Below are positions 5,652-6,092 of a stretch of DNA of 6,092 bases, one piece after another (positions within the stretch are counted from its first letter, which is position 1; each line of letters starts with the position of its first letter). This stretch comes from Lachnospiraceae bacterium UBA3802 (GTDB taxonomy: Bacteria > Bacillota > Clostridia > Lachnospirales > Lachnospiraceae). The notes under the pieces are model-generated. The model worked only from the letters and a program-made list of their open reading frames with translations. It had not been told where the DNA came from and did no database searches. The position numbers and the translations under genes are program-made. The stretch covers positions 1-6,092 of the forward strand of contig DFEM01000043.1 in NCBI GenBank assembly GCA_002369155.1. The letters run 5' to 3'.

Positions 5652-6092
5652 ATGAAAGGCAAGAAAGTCGGAATAATAATCGGAGCAATACTAGGTGCGG
5701 TACTCCTTGCAGGAGGAGCCATCGTCGGCGTAAATTTGTTGAAGAAACAGCCGGATACATACAGAGTAATCAAAGTCGTTACTGCAGAAGGGCACAGCAT
5801 TGTTACAAGAGGTAACATAGACGATCTTGAAGCATATGAGGGAATGGCTTTGCAAAGCGGCGATTCAATTCACGTTGACGGCAACAGTTCGCTTGTTCTC
5901 ATGATGGACGAAGACAAGCTTGCGTATGTTGAGCAAAACACTGATTTTAATATCGTCGCAGAGGGAAGCACTAAGGATTCAAGAACCAAGATTGAAGTTG
6001 TAAAAGGTGCGTTAACCTGTGAGATTCAAAACAATATCGGTGCGAATTCGACATACGAAATCAATACGCCCAACTCAACCATGGCTGTAATG
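5652..6092 (+). CDS. FecR-domain membrane protein, N-terminal part
   Basis: The frame stays open to the window end (147 residues, 3' end missing). Residues 1-5 are Lys-rich. Residues 6-28 form one Gly/Ala/Ile-rich transmembrane segment, either a membrane anchor or an uncleaved signal; there is no lipobox Cys. From about 40 the sequence matches the FecR fold: VTAEGHSIVTRG (43-54), YEGMALQSGDSIHVDGNSSLVLMMDED (62-88), then IEVVKGALTCEIQNN (114-128) and YEINTPNSTMAV (135-146), the typical end block of the domain. In Gram-negative bacteria FecR proteins relay iron-siderophore signals to a sigma factor. In Lachnospiraceae similar domains occur on surface proteins of unknown function, often followed by other extracellular modules. 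No TonB-type receptor or sigma factor is in view, so an iron-signalling role is not supported here. The start is fixed by AAAAGAGGT (5639-5647). It probably forms one transcript with the preceding surface protein. Confidence 0.85.
   Translation, partial: MKGKKVGIIIGAILGAVLLAGGAIVGVNLLKKQPDTYRVIKVVTAEGHSIVTRGNIDDLEAYEGMALQSGDSIHVDGNSSLVLMMDEDKLAYVEQNTDFNIVAEGSTKDSRTKIEVVKGALTCEIQNNIGANSTYEINTPNSTMAVM

Overview
This window looks like a chromosomal segment from a Gram-positive anaerobe of the Clostridia, most likely a gut or rumen Lachnospiraceae (Butyrivibrio/Roseburia-like). The reasons are moderately AT-rich DNA, purine-rich Shine-Dalgarno sites, a GH94 disaccharide phosphorylase, and the family's typical surface proteins (MBG/Ig-like mosaics and a FecR-domain membrane protein). 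The genus is an inference. All recognisable genes are on the + strand.

Layout. (1) 1-512: the C-terminal 169 residues of a GH94 cellobiose-phosphorylase-type enzyme, closed by an intrinsic terminator at 536-583. (2) 513-1001: 489 bases without a protein gene. This stretch is not empty: it holds an A/T-tract block, a near-consensus promoter (TTGACA-N17-TATGAT, 633-661), about 280 nt of potentially folded sequence, and a GC-rich hairpin terminator at 919-951. Together these read as a free-standing non-coding RNA gene. It is the most interesting item here, and I could not assign it to a known RNA class. (3) 1002-3339: three closely spaced housekeeping genes, namely a THUMP/Rossmann rRNA methyltransferase (YpsC/RlmL-type), an RdgB/HAM1 dITP/XTP pyrophosphatase, and a YfcE-type metallophosphoesterase. 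The last two are also adjacent in Bacillus subtilis (ysnA-ysnB), so this is a plausible conserved operon. A candidate promoter lies directly on the tail of the preceding terminator. (4) 3452-6092: a cell-surface pair. The first is a 712-residue secreted mosaic protein with a signal peptide, an InlB-like segment, two Ig/MBG-like domains, a Glu/Lys linker, a 'DNTAP' Ig-like domain and a short C-terminal module. The second is the start of a single-pass membrane protein with an extracytoplasmic FecR domain, cut by the window end. Both begin with nearly the same translation-initiation sequence and are 61 bases apart, which suggests co-expression.

How they work together. The GH94 enzyme would feed cytoplasmic cello-oligosaccharide breakdown. 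The middle operon covers rRNA modification, nucleotide-pool sanitation and phosphodiester hydrolysis. The final pair faces outward and may be the start of a larger surface locus beyond the window. No CRISPR array, insertion sequence, tRNA or rRNA was seen.
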